54,602 nucleotides of DNA from an uncultured Peptococcaceae bacterium (GTDB lineage Bacteria > Bacillota > Peptococcia > Peptococcales > Peptococcaceae). The stretch covers positions 1 to 54,602 of the forward strand of contig CALJRU010000066.1 of the NCBI GenBank assembly GCA_937976375.1, in the 5' to 3' direction. The position numbers were made by a program, and so were the translations under genes. Shown here piece by piece: positions 15,376 to 23,900 of this stretch; position 1 is the stretch's first letter, and the number at the start of each line of letters is the position of its first letter. Under the pieces are notes generated by a model. The model searched no databases, had not been told where the DNA came from, and saw only the letters and a list, made by a program, of their open reading frames with translations.

Positions 15376-15969
15376 ATGAAGAAATATTATGCAGTAAAAA
15401 AAGGCAGGCAAACCGGTATATTTGAAGACTGGGCTACATGTGAAGCGCAGATAAAAGGATTCTCAGGAGCAGAATATAAGAGCTTTAAAAGTTGGAACGA
15501 AGCACAGAAATTTCTGCAAGTGACATCAGAAGCAATTGATAATGCTGCGGTTCAGTATCCTTGTGCTTATATAGATGGTAGCTATGACGTAAAAACGCAT
15601 CGTTATTCTTATGGTGCGGTTATTCTCTTATCGCCAACATGCGAGAAATATTTTTCAAAAGCCTTTGATTATGCTGATCTTGCGAACATGCGTAATGTTG
15701 CAGGAGAAATTAAAGCGAGTGAATTTGCAATTTCATATGCAATTGAGCAGGGATGGAAGCAGATTGCTTTATACTATGATTATTATGGCATTGAAAAATG
15801 GGCGACTGGAGAATGGAAAAGGAATTTACCGGCAACACAAGCGTATTATGCTTTCTGCCAAAATGCATTTAAAAAAATAAAAGTTATATTTATTAAAGTT
15901 AAAGGTCATTCGGGTAATACATACAATGATTTGGCCGACTCTTTGGCGCGGGAAGCGTTAAATTTGTAA
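15376..15969 (+). CDS. rnhA: Ribonuclease HI with N-terminal hybrid-binding domain
   Basis: 197 residues. The N-terminal ~45 residues (KYYAVKKGRQTGIF, then YKSFKSWNEAQKFL) form the viroplasmin-like RNA/DNA-hybrid-binding domain. The RNase H fold follows with its four acidic positions: Asp in YIDGSYD, Glu in AGEIKASE, Asp in YYDYYGIEKW, and Asp in NDLADSLARE after VKGHSGNTYNDL. It degrades RNA in hybrids, alongside rnhB at 6853. No Shine-Dalgarno sequence is visible before ATG 15376, although the domain boundary supports this start. Expression may rely on readthrough of the ferredoxin terminator. Confidence 0.9.
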   Translation: MKKYYAVKKGRQTGIFEDWATCEAQIKGFSGAEYKSFKSWNEAQKFLQVTSEAIDNAAVQYPCAYIDGSYDVKTHRYSYGAVILLSPTCEKYFSKAFDYADLANMRNVAGEIKASEFAISYAIEQGWKQIALYYDYYGIEKWATGEWKRNLPATQAYYAFCQNAFKKIKVIFIKVKGHSGNTYNDLADSLAREALNL

Positions 15970-15986
15970 TCGATTGGAGTGAAAGG

Positions 15987-17207
15987 ATGAATTTTAAGCG
16001 AAAAATAGCCAGTTCACTTGTTCTATCGTTAGGGATTACTTCTGTACTAGCAACACCGATGTTTGCGGAGTCAATCTCGGATTTGCAGGATGAACAAGCA
16101 TCGATTAAGAATTCTATTGAACAGAAGCAAAATGAATTGAACAGCAATTCATCTCAAAAATCTGAGACTGTAGAAAAAATTAAAGAGATCAGTGACTCCA
16201 TCAATGCAACGCAACAAAAAATTGCTTCCTATTCAACTCAAATTTCCGACCAGGAAAGTGCTATTGCTGAAACAAATGCACAGATTAGTGAAACTGAAGC
16301 AAAATTAGCAGATGCACAAAAGAGTTTAAATGATCGTTTAGTAACAATTTATAAAGATGGCAATGTTAATTACTTGGAAGTGCTGTTTCAGTCTGAAGAC
16401 TTTGCAGATTTCCTGACACGGTTCGAGTATCTGTCGTATATTACAAAGAGAGATAAAGATCTTGTGGAAGAAGTTAAATCGGTGAAGACTCAGCTTGAAA
16501 GTCAAAAAGCAACTCTTGAACAGCAGTTGTCTTCATTGAATGCACTGAAAAGTGAGGAAGAAGGCGTAAAATCACTTCTGGAAGATCAACAAACACAGCA
16601 ACAGAATGTGTATGCTGAACTGGAAAATGATGAAGCTGCTTTAAAGGAGACCATCGCTGAAATGCAGGCAGCATCTGATGAAATTGGTCAGCAGATTGCC
16701 ACGCTTCAGGCAGAAGAAGAGGCAAAACGTGCAGCTGCAGCGGCTGCTGCCAATCAGGCCAATGGAGCGGTAACAACCACCGCATCTTCATCGGATTATA
16801 CCGTTACTTCTGCAGGTTCGGGTGTATGGCCAGCACCAGATAGCCACCGTATTACCAGCAATTACGGCGGTCGTTCCTATCCTTTAGATGGTAGTTACAA
16901 TTATCATCTTGGCCTTGATATTGGTGCCTCTTATGGGACTCCGGTCGTAGCATATCAAGGTGGAACGGTGTTGATTGCCTCTTATCATTGGAGCTATGGT
17001 AACTATGTTGTTATTGATCATGGAAATGGCTTAAGCACTTTGTATGCGCACATGTCAGCACTTACGGTGAGTGCTGGACAAACAGTAAGTGCAGGGCAGC
17101 AAGTTGGTCAGGTTGGATCTACTGGCTCAAGCACAGGACCACATTTACATTTTGAAGTGCGTATCAATGGATCAAATGTTGATCCATCACCATATCTTGG
17201 AATTTAA
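15987..17207 (+). CDS. EnvC-like murein hydrolase / activator with M23 domain
   Basis: 406 residues: a signal peptide (cleavage after MFA, residue 27), long coiled coils (about 28-235) rich in Gln, Glu and Ser, an alanine-rich linker, then an M23 (LytM) peptidase domain. The zinc ligands appear intact (His307 and Asp311 in HLGLDIG, His388 in HLHFE, with His355 and His386), so it may be an active endopeptidase rather than a degenerate activator. Proteins of this build are regulated by FtsEX; ftsEX lie 7 kb downstream in this window. It lies 17 bases after rnhA and ends at its own terminator. Confidence 0.9.
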   Translation: MNFKRKIASSLVLSLGITSVLATPMFAESISDLQDEQASIKNSIEQKQNELNSNSSQKSETVEKIKEISDSINATQQKIASYSTQISDQESAIAETNAQISETEAKLADAQKSLNDRLVTIYKDGNVNYLEVLFQSEDFADFLTRFEYLSYITKRDKDLVEEVKSVKTQLESQKATLEQQLSSLNALKSEEEGVKSLLEDQQTQQQNVYAELENDEAALKETIAEMQAASDEIGQQIATLQAEEEAKRAAAAAAANQANGAVTTTASSSDYTVTSAGSGVWPAPDSHRITSNYGGRSYPLDGSYNYHLGLDIGASYGTPVVAYQGGTVLIASYHWSYGNYVVIDHGNGLSTLYAHMSALTVSAGQTVSAGQQVGQVGSTGSSTGPHLHFEVRINGSNVDPSPYLGI

Positions 17208-17244
17208 AAGCTCTGAAAGAAAAGCTCTCTTTCAGAGCTTTTTT
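17206..17244 (+). terminator. Terminator after the M23 gene
   Basis: AAAGCTCTGAAAGA (17207-17220) pairs perfectly with 17228-17241, followed by TTT to 17244. The stem begins at the stop codon. Confidence 0.88.
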
Positions 17245-17271
17245 GCGAAAACATGTTAGAAGAGAGTGAAA

Positions 17272-17547
17272 ATGAAGATGAGTTTAACAAAAAATGAAAT
17301 AAAATCCTTGAAAGCGCAGGCGCAACTTATAAAACCAAAAATTCTTGTTGGCAAAAATGGCTTAACAGATGGTACCTTGCAGTCTATTGATGAAGTTTTA
17401 ACTGCTGATGAAATTGTAAAGATTAAGTTTTTGAGTAATAGTACAATGATTGATGTTGAAGCCTGCGAACGCTTGGCAAATGATCTTCAGGCAGAATTTG
17501 TTCAGAAAATAGGTCGGATGGTTGTTTTATATCGTGAAAACCTGTAA
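17272..17547 (+). CDS. yhbY: YhbY-family CRM-domain RNA-binding protein
   Basis: About 91 residues. The single CRM (KH-like) domain shows LKAQAQLIKPKILVGKNGLT, the family's GxxG-type loop, and the C-terminal strand KIGRMVVLYREN. YhbY proteins bind the ribosomal large subunit precursor and help assembly. Its place beside proB, nadD, yqeK and rsfS is common in Bacillota. Three in-frame starts (GTG 17266, ATG 17272, ATG 17278) compete; 17272 is best placed after GAAGAGAG. Confidence 0.92.
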   Translation: MKMSLTKNEIKSLKAQAQLIKPKILVGKNGLTDGTLQSIDEVLTADEIVKIKFLSNSTMIDVEACERLANDLQAEFVQKIGRMVVLYRENL

Positions 17548-17573
17548 TATAATAGATTGGATGGTTTCGTTTA

Positions 17574-18683
17574 ATGGGTGCAAACAAAAGAATTATCGTG
17601 AAAGTTGGCACAAGTTCGGTAACTCATCCGAATGGAACGATCAATTTAAGATTTATTGATAAATTATGTGCAGCTTTAACAGATTTAAAAAATGAAGGTA
17701 ATGATGTCATTTTAGTTACTTCTGGTGCTGTGGGCGTTGGGAAGTATCGCATGAATTTACAAGAGAAATTGTTAACCATAAGCGAGAAACAAGCCATGGC
17801 AGCTATTGGGCAGGGTCTTCTTCTCCATATTTACGAGAAAAATTTTCTTGAGTATGGGCAAATGTCCGCGCAGTTGCTTCTCACACGAGAAGACATTAAA
17901 ATTAGAAAACGATTTTTAAATGCTAGAAATACACTTCTTGAACTTTTGAAACTCGGAGTTATTCCTATTGTTAATGAAAATGACAGTGTTGCAAATGATG
18001 AGATTAAATTTGGTGACAATGATACATTAGCAGCTTTGGTGGCAGTTCTTTCAGATGCAGATTTGGCAGTCCTCTTTACAGATATTGACGGGTTATATAC
18101 GGCAAATCCGTCTGTAAAAAAAGATGCGAAAAAAATTGATGTTGTCGAAAGAATTACTGAAGATATTGAGTTGATGGCGGGATCTGCTGTTTCAAAGGTA
18201 GGTACTGGCGGGATGAGAACAAAAATTGAAGCAGCGAAAATATCAACAAATGCCGGGATTCCTATGATTGTTGCTTCTAGAAATGATATTGGCATGCTTC
18301 ATGAAATAATTACGGGAAAATGTAGTGTTGGTACCTTATTCAAAGCAACACATCGTCCACTTCATGCAAGAAAATCATGGATCTTGTACGGGTCGGAAGA
18401 AGAAGGTGTTTTGGTTGTTGATGATGGCGCCAAGTTTGCACTTCAAGAAAAAGGAAAATCTTTACTCCCAAGTGGTATTGTTGAGGTACAAGGAACCTTT
18501 GATAGAGGGGATATTGTAGCGATCGCAGATATGAACGGACATCGTTTTGCAAAAGGAATAACAAATTATTCATCTTTATTTGTAGATCGAATAAAGGGTT
18601 TGAAAAGTGACTGCATTATTGCAAAATATCTTGATTATAGTGAAGAAGAAATTATTCACAGGGACAACCTTGGTTTATTGTAA
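17574..18683 (+). CDS. proB: Glutamate 5-kinase with PUA domain
   Basis: 369 residues. Amino-acid kinase domain (1-260) with KVGTSSVTHP, SGAVGVGKYRM, NENDSVANDEIKFGDNDTLA and GTGGMRTKIEAA, followed by a C-terminal PUA domain (about 275-360). It phosphorylates glutamate in the first step of proline synthesis and is usually feedback-inhibited by proline. proA, its usual partner, is not adjacent or anywhere in this window. The start ATG has only a weak site (GGATGG). Confidence 0.95.
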   Translation: MGANKRIIVKVGTSSVTHPNGTINLRFIDKLCAALTDLKNEGNDVILVTSGAVGVGKYRMNLQEKLLTISEKQAMAAIGQGLLLHIYEKNFLEYGQMSAQLLLTREDIKIRKRFLNARNTLLELLKLGVIPIVNENDSVANDEIKFGDNDTLAALVAVLSDADLAVLFTDIDGLYTANPSVKKDAKKIDVVERITEDIELMAGSAVSKVGTGGMRTKIEAAKISTNAGIPMIVASRNDIGMLHEIITGKCSVGTLFKATHRPLHARKSWILYGSEEEGVLVVDDGAKFALQEKGKSLLPSGIVEVQGTFDRGDIVAIADMNGHRFAKGITNYSSLFVDRIKGLKSDCIIAKYLDYSEEEIIHRDNLGLL

Positions 18684-18700
18684 TTAAAGGAGCGTCATGT

Positions 18701-19297
18701 ATGAATGTTGGATTGTTTGGTGGGACTTTTGATCCGATTCATTTGGGGCATGTTGACATGATTTGTCAACTATGTGAACATATGGCATTAGACAAAATCA
18801 TTTTTATTCCCGCCTATATTCCGCCTCATAAACATAAGCTTAATATGACGCCTTATTGTCACCGCTTAGCTATGACACGTTTGGCAATTGAAAATTACTC
18901 CTCTTTTGAGGTTTCTAGTTTTGAAAGTGAAAGCGTAATGCCGTCATATACTTTTCATACAATTGAGCATTATAAAGAAATTTATCCTCATGACAACCTC
19001 TTTTATGTCATGGGAGTAGATTCCTTTAATACGATTGAGGAATGGTATCGTTGGCAAGAACTGCTTTGTTTAGCAAATTTTGTTATTGTGGATCGTCCGA
19101 ATAAAACACTGGATATTGCAACATCTACGTCACAAGTGCTTGCAAATAGTCCTTATGATATTTTTTACCTTCCATTGCATACGTTGCCGATTTCTTCAAC
19201 AATGATTCGAGAAAAAATTGCTGCAAATCAATCTGTTGATGTGTTTTTGCAGCCAAATGTATTACAATACATTAATGAGCATCATTTGTATCAGTAG
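18701..19297 (+). CDS. nadD: Nicotinate-nucleotide adenylyltransferase
   Basis: 198 residues, nucleotidyltransferase fold: GLFGGTFDPIHLGHV at 4-18 with the (H/T)xGH ATP site, and the C-terminal ISSTMIREK motif. It converts nicotinate mononucleotide and ATP to deamido-NAD. AAAGGAG lies upstream. It is followed 12 bases later by yqeK, as in many Bacillota. Confidence 0.95.
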   Translation: MNVGLFGGTFDPIHLGHVDMICQLCEHMALDKIIFIPAYIPPHKHKLNMTPYCHRLAMTRLAIENYSSFEVSSFESESVMPSYTFHTIEHYKEIYPHDNLFYVMGVDSFNTIEEWYRWQELLCLANFVIVDRPNKTLDIATSTSQVLANSPYDIFYLPLHTLPISSTMIREKIAANQSVDVFLQPNVLQYINEHHLYQ

Positions 19298-19309
19298 GTG
19301 AGTGGATTA

Positions 19310-19864
19310 ATGAATTATCAAAAACTTGTTAAAGAGCAGCTTTCAGAAAAAAGATATCAGCATTCAATAAGGGTAGCAGAAACAGCTGTTGCACTTGCGA
19401 AAGCACATAAATGCAATGAAACACAAGCGGAAATTGCTGGCTTAATGCATGATTTTTGTAAGGAATATTCGAAAGAGAAACTTGTGCAATTAGCTGTTGA
19501 AAATAGTTTGCTTACAAGTCGAGATGATTTGCTGATGCCTCAAATTTTACATGGTCCAGTTGCTTCCTATATCTTAAAAAGAGAGGCGATCATTGAGGAC
19601 GAGGATATCCTTCAGGCCATTCGCTATCATACAACTGGTCATCCTGATATGGATGATCTTGCTAAGATAATTTTTATAGCTGATTATATTGAGCCAGGGC
19701 GAAAAACTCCGCATATTAGTGGGTTGTTTGAAACAGCGTCAATAGATCTGGATCGATGCGTTGTTGAGATTATTGATCGTACAATACGATATCTTTTAGA
19801 GAAACATAGTATTATTCACGAAGATATGATGAAATTAAGAAATAGAATTCTGATTAAGGAGTAA
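19310..19864 (+). CDS. yqeK: YqeK-family HD-domain phosphohydrolase (Ap4A hydrolase)
   Basis: 184 residues of the HD superfamily with His18, His47-Asp48 (GLMHDFCKEY), a later His in ILHGPVA and RYHTTGH, and Asp in FIADYIEP. Members of this family hydrolyse diadenosine tetraphosphate symmetrically to ADP. An in-frame GTG at 19298 lies within the ribosome site AGGTGAG, so ATG 19310 is taken as the start. Neighbours nadD and rsfS support the assignment. Confidence 0.9.
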   Translation: MNYQKLVKEQLSEKRYQHSIRVAETAVALAKAHKCNETQAEIAGLMHDFCKEYSKEKLVQLAVENSLLTSRDDLLMPQILHGPVASYILKREAIIEDEDILQAIRYHTTGHPDMDDLAKIIFIADYIEPGRKTPHISGLFETASIDLDRCVVEIIDRTIRYLLEKHSIIHEDMMKLRNRILIKE

Positions 19865-19874
19865 TTACCTTTTT

Positions 19875-20228
19875 ATGAATAAAATAATCGAAGAATTTGT
19901 CCGTTTAATGGATATGAATAAATGTGATGATATTAAGGTGTTGGATATGAGGGGAATTACTTATATCGCAGATTATTTTGTAATAGCGACAGTAATGAAC
20001 AAACCTCATGCTGAAATGATTTGCCGAAAACTTGAAGAGTTAAATTATAAACTGACAAACAACACTTACTTCCACATCGAAGGCAAAGAAGTTGGAGATT
20101 GGATGTTAATCGATACAGGGGACATCATTGTTCACCTTTTCCAAGCTGATACACGCGCCTATTATAATTTAGATGCACTTTGGGGCGATGCGGCGACTAT
20201 TGATGTGTCAGAATTACTGATAGATTAG
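19875..20228 (+). CDS. rsfS: Ribosomal silencing factor RsfS
   Basis: 117 residues, the usual size. The motifs LDMRGITYIADYFVIAT, KPHAEMICRKLEE, HIEGKEVGDWMLIDTGDIIVHLF and YYNLDALWGDA are those of YbeB/RsfS, which binds uL14 and blocks subunit joining when nutrients are scarce. The nearest Shine-Dalgarno (AAGGAG, 19857-19862) overlaps the end of yqeK and is rather far from the ATG. Confidence 0.95.
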   Translation: MNKIIEEFVRLMDMNKCDDIKVLDMRGITYIADYFVIATVMNKPHAEMICRKLEELNYKLTNNTYFHIEGKEVGDWMLIDTGDIIVHLFQADTRAYYNLDALWGDAATIDVSELLID

Positions 20229-20243
20229 TGGAGGCGTTTTACT

Positions 20244-21041
20244 GTGATAGTAGGCTTTTTTGATTCGGGGATTGGTGGAGTCTCGGTCCTGGAGAAAGCG
20301 GCTTCACAACTACCTTACACAAATTTTTTATTTTATGCTGATTCGGCACATGTACCTTATGGGAAAAAATCAAGAACAGATATTGTTCAATATGTGGATG
20401 ATGCTGTAGCATTTCTCCATGGAAAAGGTGCTGAGATTATTGTGCTTGCTTGCAATACTGCGACAAGTGCTGCTGCAAAATATTTACGTGAAAAATACTC
20501 GTTTCCAATATTGGGAATGGAACCGGCTGTAAAAGTGGCTGCACAAACATTGGACGGCGATAGCTCCAAAAAGATTATTGTAACTGCAACAGAACTAACC
20601 TTAAAACTTGAAAAGTTGGATAATTTGATTCACCGTTTAGGCGTAGATAGCTACGTTGAAGAGGTGCCGCTGCAACAATTGGTTGCTTTTGCTGAACGGG
20701 GAATTTTCGAAGGGAAAGAAGTGGAACAGTATCTGATGCGTGCTTTTTCTGCATGTGACATGTCACATGCATGCGCAGTCGTTTTAGGTTGTACACATTT
20801 TACCTTTTACAAAACACTTATTGGCAGTATTGTGGTAAATTTAACAGGTCGGCATATTCCAGTTGTTGATGGAAACGCTGGTACTGTCAATTATCTGGCA
20901 ACAATGGTATCGGAAAATGTTTCAGAGCTTAAGCCATTGGCAGATAGATTGCGATTTTTTGAAAGTGGCCAAGAAGTGCCTTTTGAAAAATATCAGCACA
21001 TATTAGAACGGGCACATTTTGAAAATGCAGGGGGAAATTAA
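20244..21041 (+). CDS. murI: Glutamate racemase
   Basis: 265 residues with GTG start (GGAGG 9 bases upstream). The two catalytic cysteines are Cys70 (ACNTATSAA) and Cys183 (LGCTHFTF), and Asp7-Ser8 is at the N-terminus (FFDSGIGG). It makes D-glutamate for peptidoglycan. It contains a 22-bp perfect palindrome at 20750-20771. The downstream lipid kinase begins one base after the stop. Confidence 0.95.
   Translation: MIVGFFDSGIGGVSVLEKAASQLPYTNFLFYADSAHVPYGKKSRTDIVQYVDDAVAFLHGKGAEIIVLACNTATSAAAKYLREKYSFPILGMEPAVKVAAQTLDGDSSKKIIVTATELTLKLEKLDNLIHRLGVDSYVEEVPLQQLVAFAERGIFEGKEVEQYLMRAFSACDMSHACAVVLGCTHFTFYKTLIGSIVVNLTGRHIPVVDGNAGTVNYLATMVSENVSELKPLADRLRFFESGQEVPFEKYQHILERAHFENAGGN
20750..20771. 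repeat. 22-bp perfect palindrome inside murI
   Basis: The half-site TGCATGTGACA is followed directly by its exact complement with no spacer. It lies in murI codons for the segment around ACDMSHACA. The inner core TGTGACATGTCACA is two-fold symmetric. It may be a protein-binding site or a by-product of codon choice. Confidence 0.4.
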
Positions 21042-21042
21042 C

Positions 21043-21942
21043 ATGAAAAAGGCATTGTTTATTGTTAATCCGAATGCAGGAAAGATGGCAATTAAAGAGA
21101 ATCTCATTGACGTCTTAAGCAAATTTAATGCCAAAGGTTTTGTGACTACCGTTTATATTACACAAAAAGCCAATGATGCGACAGAGTACATTCAAAATAA
21201 TGGATTAGGATATGATTTAATTATTTCCTGCGGAGGGGATGGTACCTTGAATGAAATTTTACGAGGTATCGCGTCGTCTGATAAGGAATATGCACCAATT
21301 GCGTGTATTCCGGCAGGAACAGTAAATGATTTTGCACGTTCTCTAGGAATTCCAAGCGATATTCAATTAGCCGCAGATACAGTACTGGAATCTGTACCAC
21401 ATAACTATGATTTCGGCATGTTTAATGGCGCTATTTTTAGTTACGTTGCTGCTGCTGGTGCATTTACAGAAGTTTCTTATGGCACACCACAATACTTAAA
21501 GAATTTGCTTGGAAAATACGCGTATTATTTTGAAGCATCAAAAAAAATTACCGATCTATCGGATGTATTTTCATTAAAAATTGAAATCGATGGTCAAGAA
21601 ACCATTGAAGGAAATTTTATTATGGTAGCAGTTTCTAATTCAAAATCAATCGGTGGATTTTTACAATTTGACGATGACCAAAAATCAATGCTTACTGACG
21701 GAATGTTTGAGTTAACATTGATCAGACGGCCTGTAACACCAATCGATTTGCAAAAAATGGTTCATTCTTTAAATGTTAGACGATATGATAATGATTGTAT
21801 TCGTAGTGTTAAAGGAAGCCATTTCAAAATTATTTCTGAAAAACCATTGCCGTGGACCTTAGACGGGGAATACGCGGGAGAGTTCAAAGAAACAACAATT
21901 TGTTTGTATAATAAACGCATCCAGCTTGTATTTCCTGATTGA
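21043..21942 (+). CDS. Diacylglycerol kinase-family lipid kinase
   Basis: 299 residues in the DAGK/YegS family. The N-terminal IVNPNAG and the nucleotide loop GGDGTLNEILRGI are clear, as is the later CIPAGTVNDFARSLGIP. It phosphorylates diacylglycerol or a similar lipid; DgkB-like recycling of lipid is likely but the substrate cannot be read. The start at 21043 follows GGGGGAA; an in-frame ATG at 21019 lies inside murI and lacks a site. Confidence 0.88.
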   Translation: MKKALFIVNPNAGKMAIKENLIDVLSKFNAKGFVTTVYITQKANDATEYIQNNGLGYDLIISCGGDGTLNEILRGIASSDKEYAPIACIPAGTVNDFARSLGIPSDIQLAADTVLESVPHNYDFGMFNGAIFSYVAAAGAFTEVSYGTPQYLKNLLGKYAYYFEASKKITDLSDVFSLKIEIDGQETIEGNFIMVAVSNSKSIGGFLQFDDDQKSMLTDGMFELTLIRRPVTPIDLQKMVHSLNVRRYDNDCIRSVKGSHFKIISEKPLPWTLDGEYAGEFKETTICLYNKRIQLVFPD

Positions 21943-21978
21943 GGATAAGCATATATAAATTAAGAAAGGATCAAGAAA

Positions 21979-23166
21979 ATGATTAATACCAATTACGCAA
22001 ATCTTAAAAACAATTATTTGTTCTCAACTGTTGCTGAAAAAGTACGTGCCTATTCTGAAGCGCATCCAGATGCAGATGTTATTAAGCTTGGCATTGGGGA
22101 TGTTACGAAGCCTTTGGTAAAAAGTGTCGTAGACGCTTTGCATGCTGCTGTGGATGAAAATGCAAAAGCAGAAACTTTTATGGGATATGGTCCAGAGCAG
22201 GGATATGGATTTTTGCGTGAAGCTTTGGCTGACTATTATGCTAAGCTGGGAGCAAATGTTGATGCCGATGAAGTTTTTGTAAGTGATGGTGCGAAGAGTG
22301 ATATTGCTAATATCTTAGATATTTTTGATAAAAATTGTCATGTGGTTATTCCTGATCCTGTTTATCCTGTTTATTTGGACACAAATGTGATGGATGGGCG
22401 CAAGGTGAGCTTTTTAAATGCAAATGAAGGCAATGATTTCTTGCCTATGCCAGAAGATCTCGAAAGTGATGAAAAGGCAGATATTATTTATTTATGTTCT
22501 CCAAATAATCCAACCGGAGCATGCTATAACAAAGAACAACTGAAAGTTTGGGTGGATTACGCAAACGAACAGAATGCAGTTATTTTCTTTGATAGTGCTT
22601 ATGAAGTATTTGCTAGCGGTACTGATTTGCCAAGAACTATTTTTGCAATTCCAGGTGCACGAACCTGTGCAATAGAAATTGCGTCACTAAGTAAGACTGC
22701 TGGATTTACTGGTACACGCTGCAGTTATACTGTTGTGCCAAAAGATTTAGTGCGTGATGGGCAGTCTTTAAAAGATATGTGGTTTAGACGTCAGTCTACA
22801 AAATTTAATGGTACACCATATATTGTTCAAAAGGCTGCTGCTGCTGTATTTACTGAAGAAGGCTATGCAGAGATCATGGAAAACATTCAGGGCTATAAAG
22901 AAAATGCAAAGATCATTACAGACGCGCTTGATGAGCTTGGAATTTATTACACTGGCGGTCATTTTTCACCATATGTATGGTTGAAATGCCCTAACAATAT
23001 GAGCTCTTGGGAATTTTTCGATTTCTTCCTTGAAAAAGCTCAGGTCGTTGGAACGCCTGGTGAAGGATTTGGGAAAAACGGTGAAGGTTTCTTCCGTTTA
23101 ACAGCTTTCAATACGCCTGAACGTACTCGTGAAGCCATGGAACGCTTGAAAGCCATCTTGAAGTAA
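21979..23166 (+). CDS. dapL: LL-diaminopimelate aminotransferase
   Basis: 395-residue fold-type I PLP enzyme. It starts INTNYANLKNNYLFSTVAEKV, characteristic of DapL, with the PLP lysine Lys239 in SLSKTAGFTGTR and the SPNNPTGACY motif. It converts tetrahydrodipicolinate directly to LL-diaminopimelate for lysine and peptidoglycan, bypassing the succinyl/acetyl routes. This pathway is found in plants, chlamydiae, some Clostridia and Negativicutes. AAAGGA lies upstream. Confidence 0.93.
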   Translation: MINTNYANLKNNYLFSTVAEKVRAYSEAHPDADVIKLGIGDVTKPLVKSVVDALHAAVDENAKAETFMGYGPEQGYGFLREALADYYAKLGANVDADEVFVSDGAKSDIANILDIFDKNCHVVIPDPVYPVYLDTNVMDGRKVSFLNANEGNDFLPMPEDLESDEKADIIYLCSPNNPTGACYNKEQLKVWVDYANEQNAVIFFDSAYEVFASGTDLPRTIFAIPGARTCAIEIASLSKTAGFTGTRCSYTVVPKDLVRDGQSLKDMWFRRQSTKFNGTPYIVQKAAAAVFTEEGYAEIMENIQGYKENAKIITDALDELGIYYTGGHFSPYVWLKCPNNMSSWEFFDFFLEKAQVVGTPGEGFGKNGEGFFRLTAFNTPERTREAMERLKAILK

Positions 23167-23186
23167 TAATTAAGGTGTGTGAATAA

Positions 23187-23900
23187 ATGATTCAATTTAC
23201 CAATGCGGGTCATACATTTAAAAATGGAACAGTTGGCTTAGCAGATATCAATTTAAAAATTGACGCAGGTGAATTTGTATATATTGTTGGTGAAAGCGGC
23301 GCTGGAAAATCGACTTTTGCGAAGCTTGTTTTACGGGAATTAGTGGCGACATCTGGGACTATTCGTGTCGATGGTGTTGATCTATCACGAATCAGAAAAC
23401 GTCGTCTTCCATATTATCGGCGAAAAATAGGATTTGTATTTCAAAATTTTCGCCTTTTGGCGGATCGCTCAGCTTATGAAAATGTTGCTTTTGCTTGTGA
23501 ATGTATTGGTTTGCCTCGAAAACAAGTGATACGAAGAACACGTGAAGCGCTGGAATTTGTAGAGTTGTTAGACCGAAAAGATCATTATCCACATGAACTC
23601 TCTGGCGGCGAGCAACAGCGTGTAGCGATTGCCAGGGCAATTGTAAATAAACCACAAATTGTCATTGCGGATGAACCAACTGGGAATTTAGATCCTAAGC
23701 ATGGTGAAGAAATATTTCGTTTGTTTGAAGCCATCAATGGAATTGGGACAACCGTTATTATGGCAACACATGATGAAATCCTTGTTGATAAACATTTGCA
23801 CCGTGTAGTTACTTTGTCTGATGGCCGTATTGTGAGAGATAGCATGAATGGAGGGTATTATTTAAATGTTCCTGACAAAAACGAAATATACCCTTCGTGA
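23187..23900 (+). CDS. ftsE: Cell division ATP-binding protein FtsE
   Basis: 237 residues. Walker A GESGAGKS at 35-42, signature HELSGGEQQRVAIARAI, Walker B VIADEPTGNLD and a switch His in MATHDE. With FtsX it forms the ABC-type complex that activates cell-wall hydrolases at the septum. The C-terminal ~15 residues after the ABC core overlap ftsX by 35 bases, which implies coupled translation. Confidence 0.95.
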   Translation: MIQFTNAGHTFKNGTVGLADINLKIDAGEFVYIVGESGAGKSTFAKLVLRELVATSGTIRVDGVDLSRIRKRRLPYYRRKIGFVFQNFRLLADRSAYENVAFACECIGLPRKQVIRRTREALEFVELLDRKDHYPHELSGGEQQRVAIARAIVNKPQIVIADEPTGNLDPKHGEEIFRLFEAINGIGTTVIMATHDEILVDKHLHRVVTLSDGRIVRDSMNGGYYLNVPDKNEIYPS

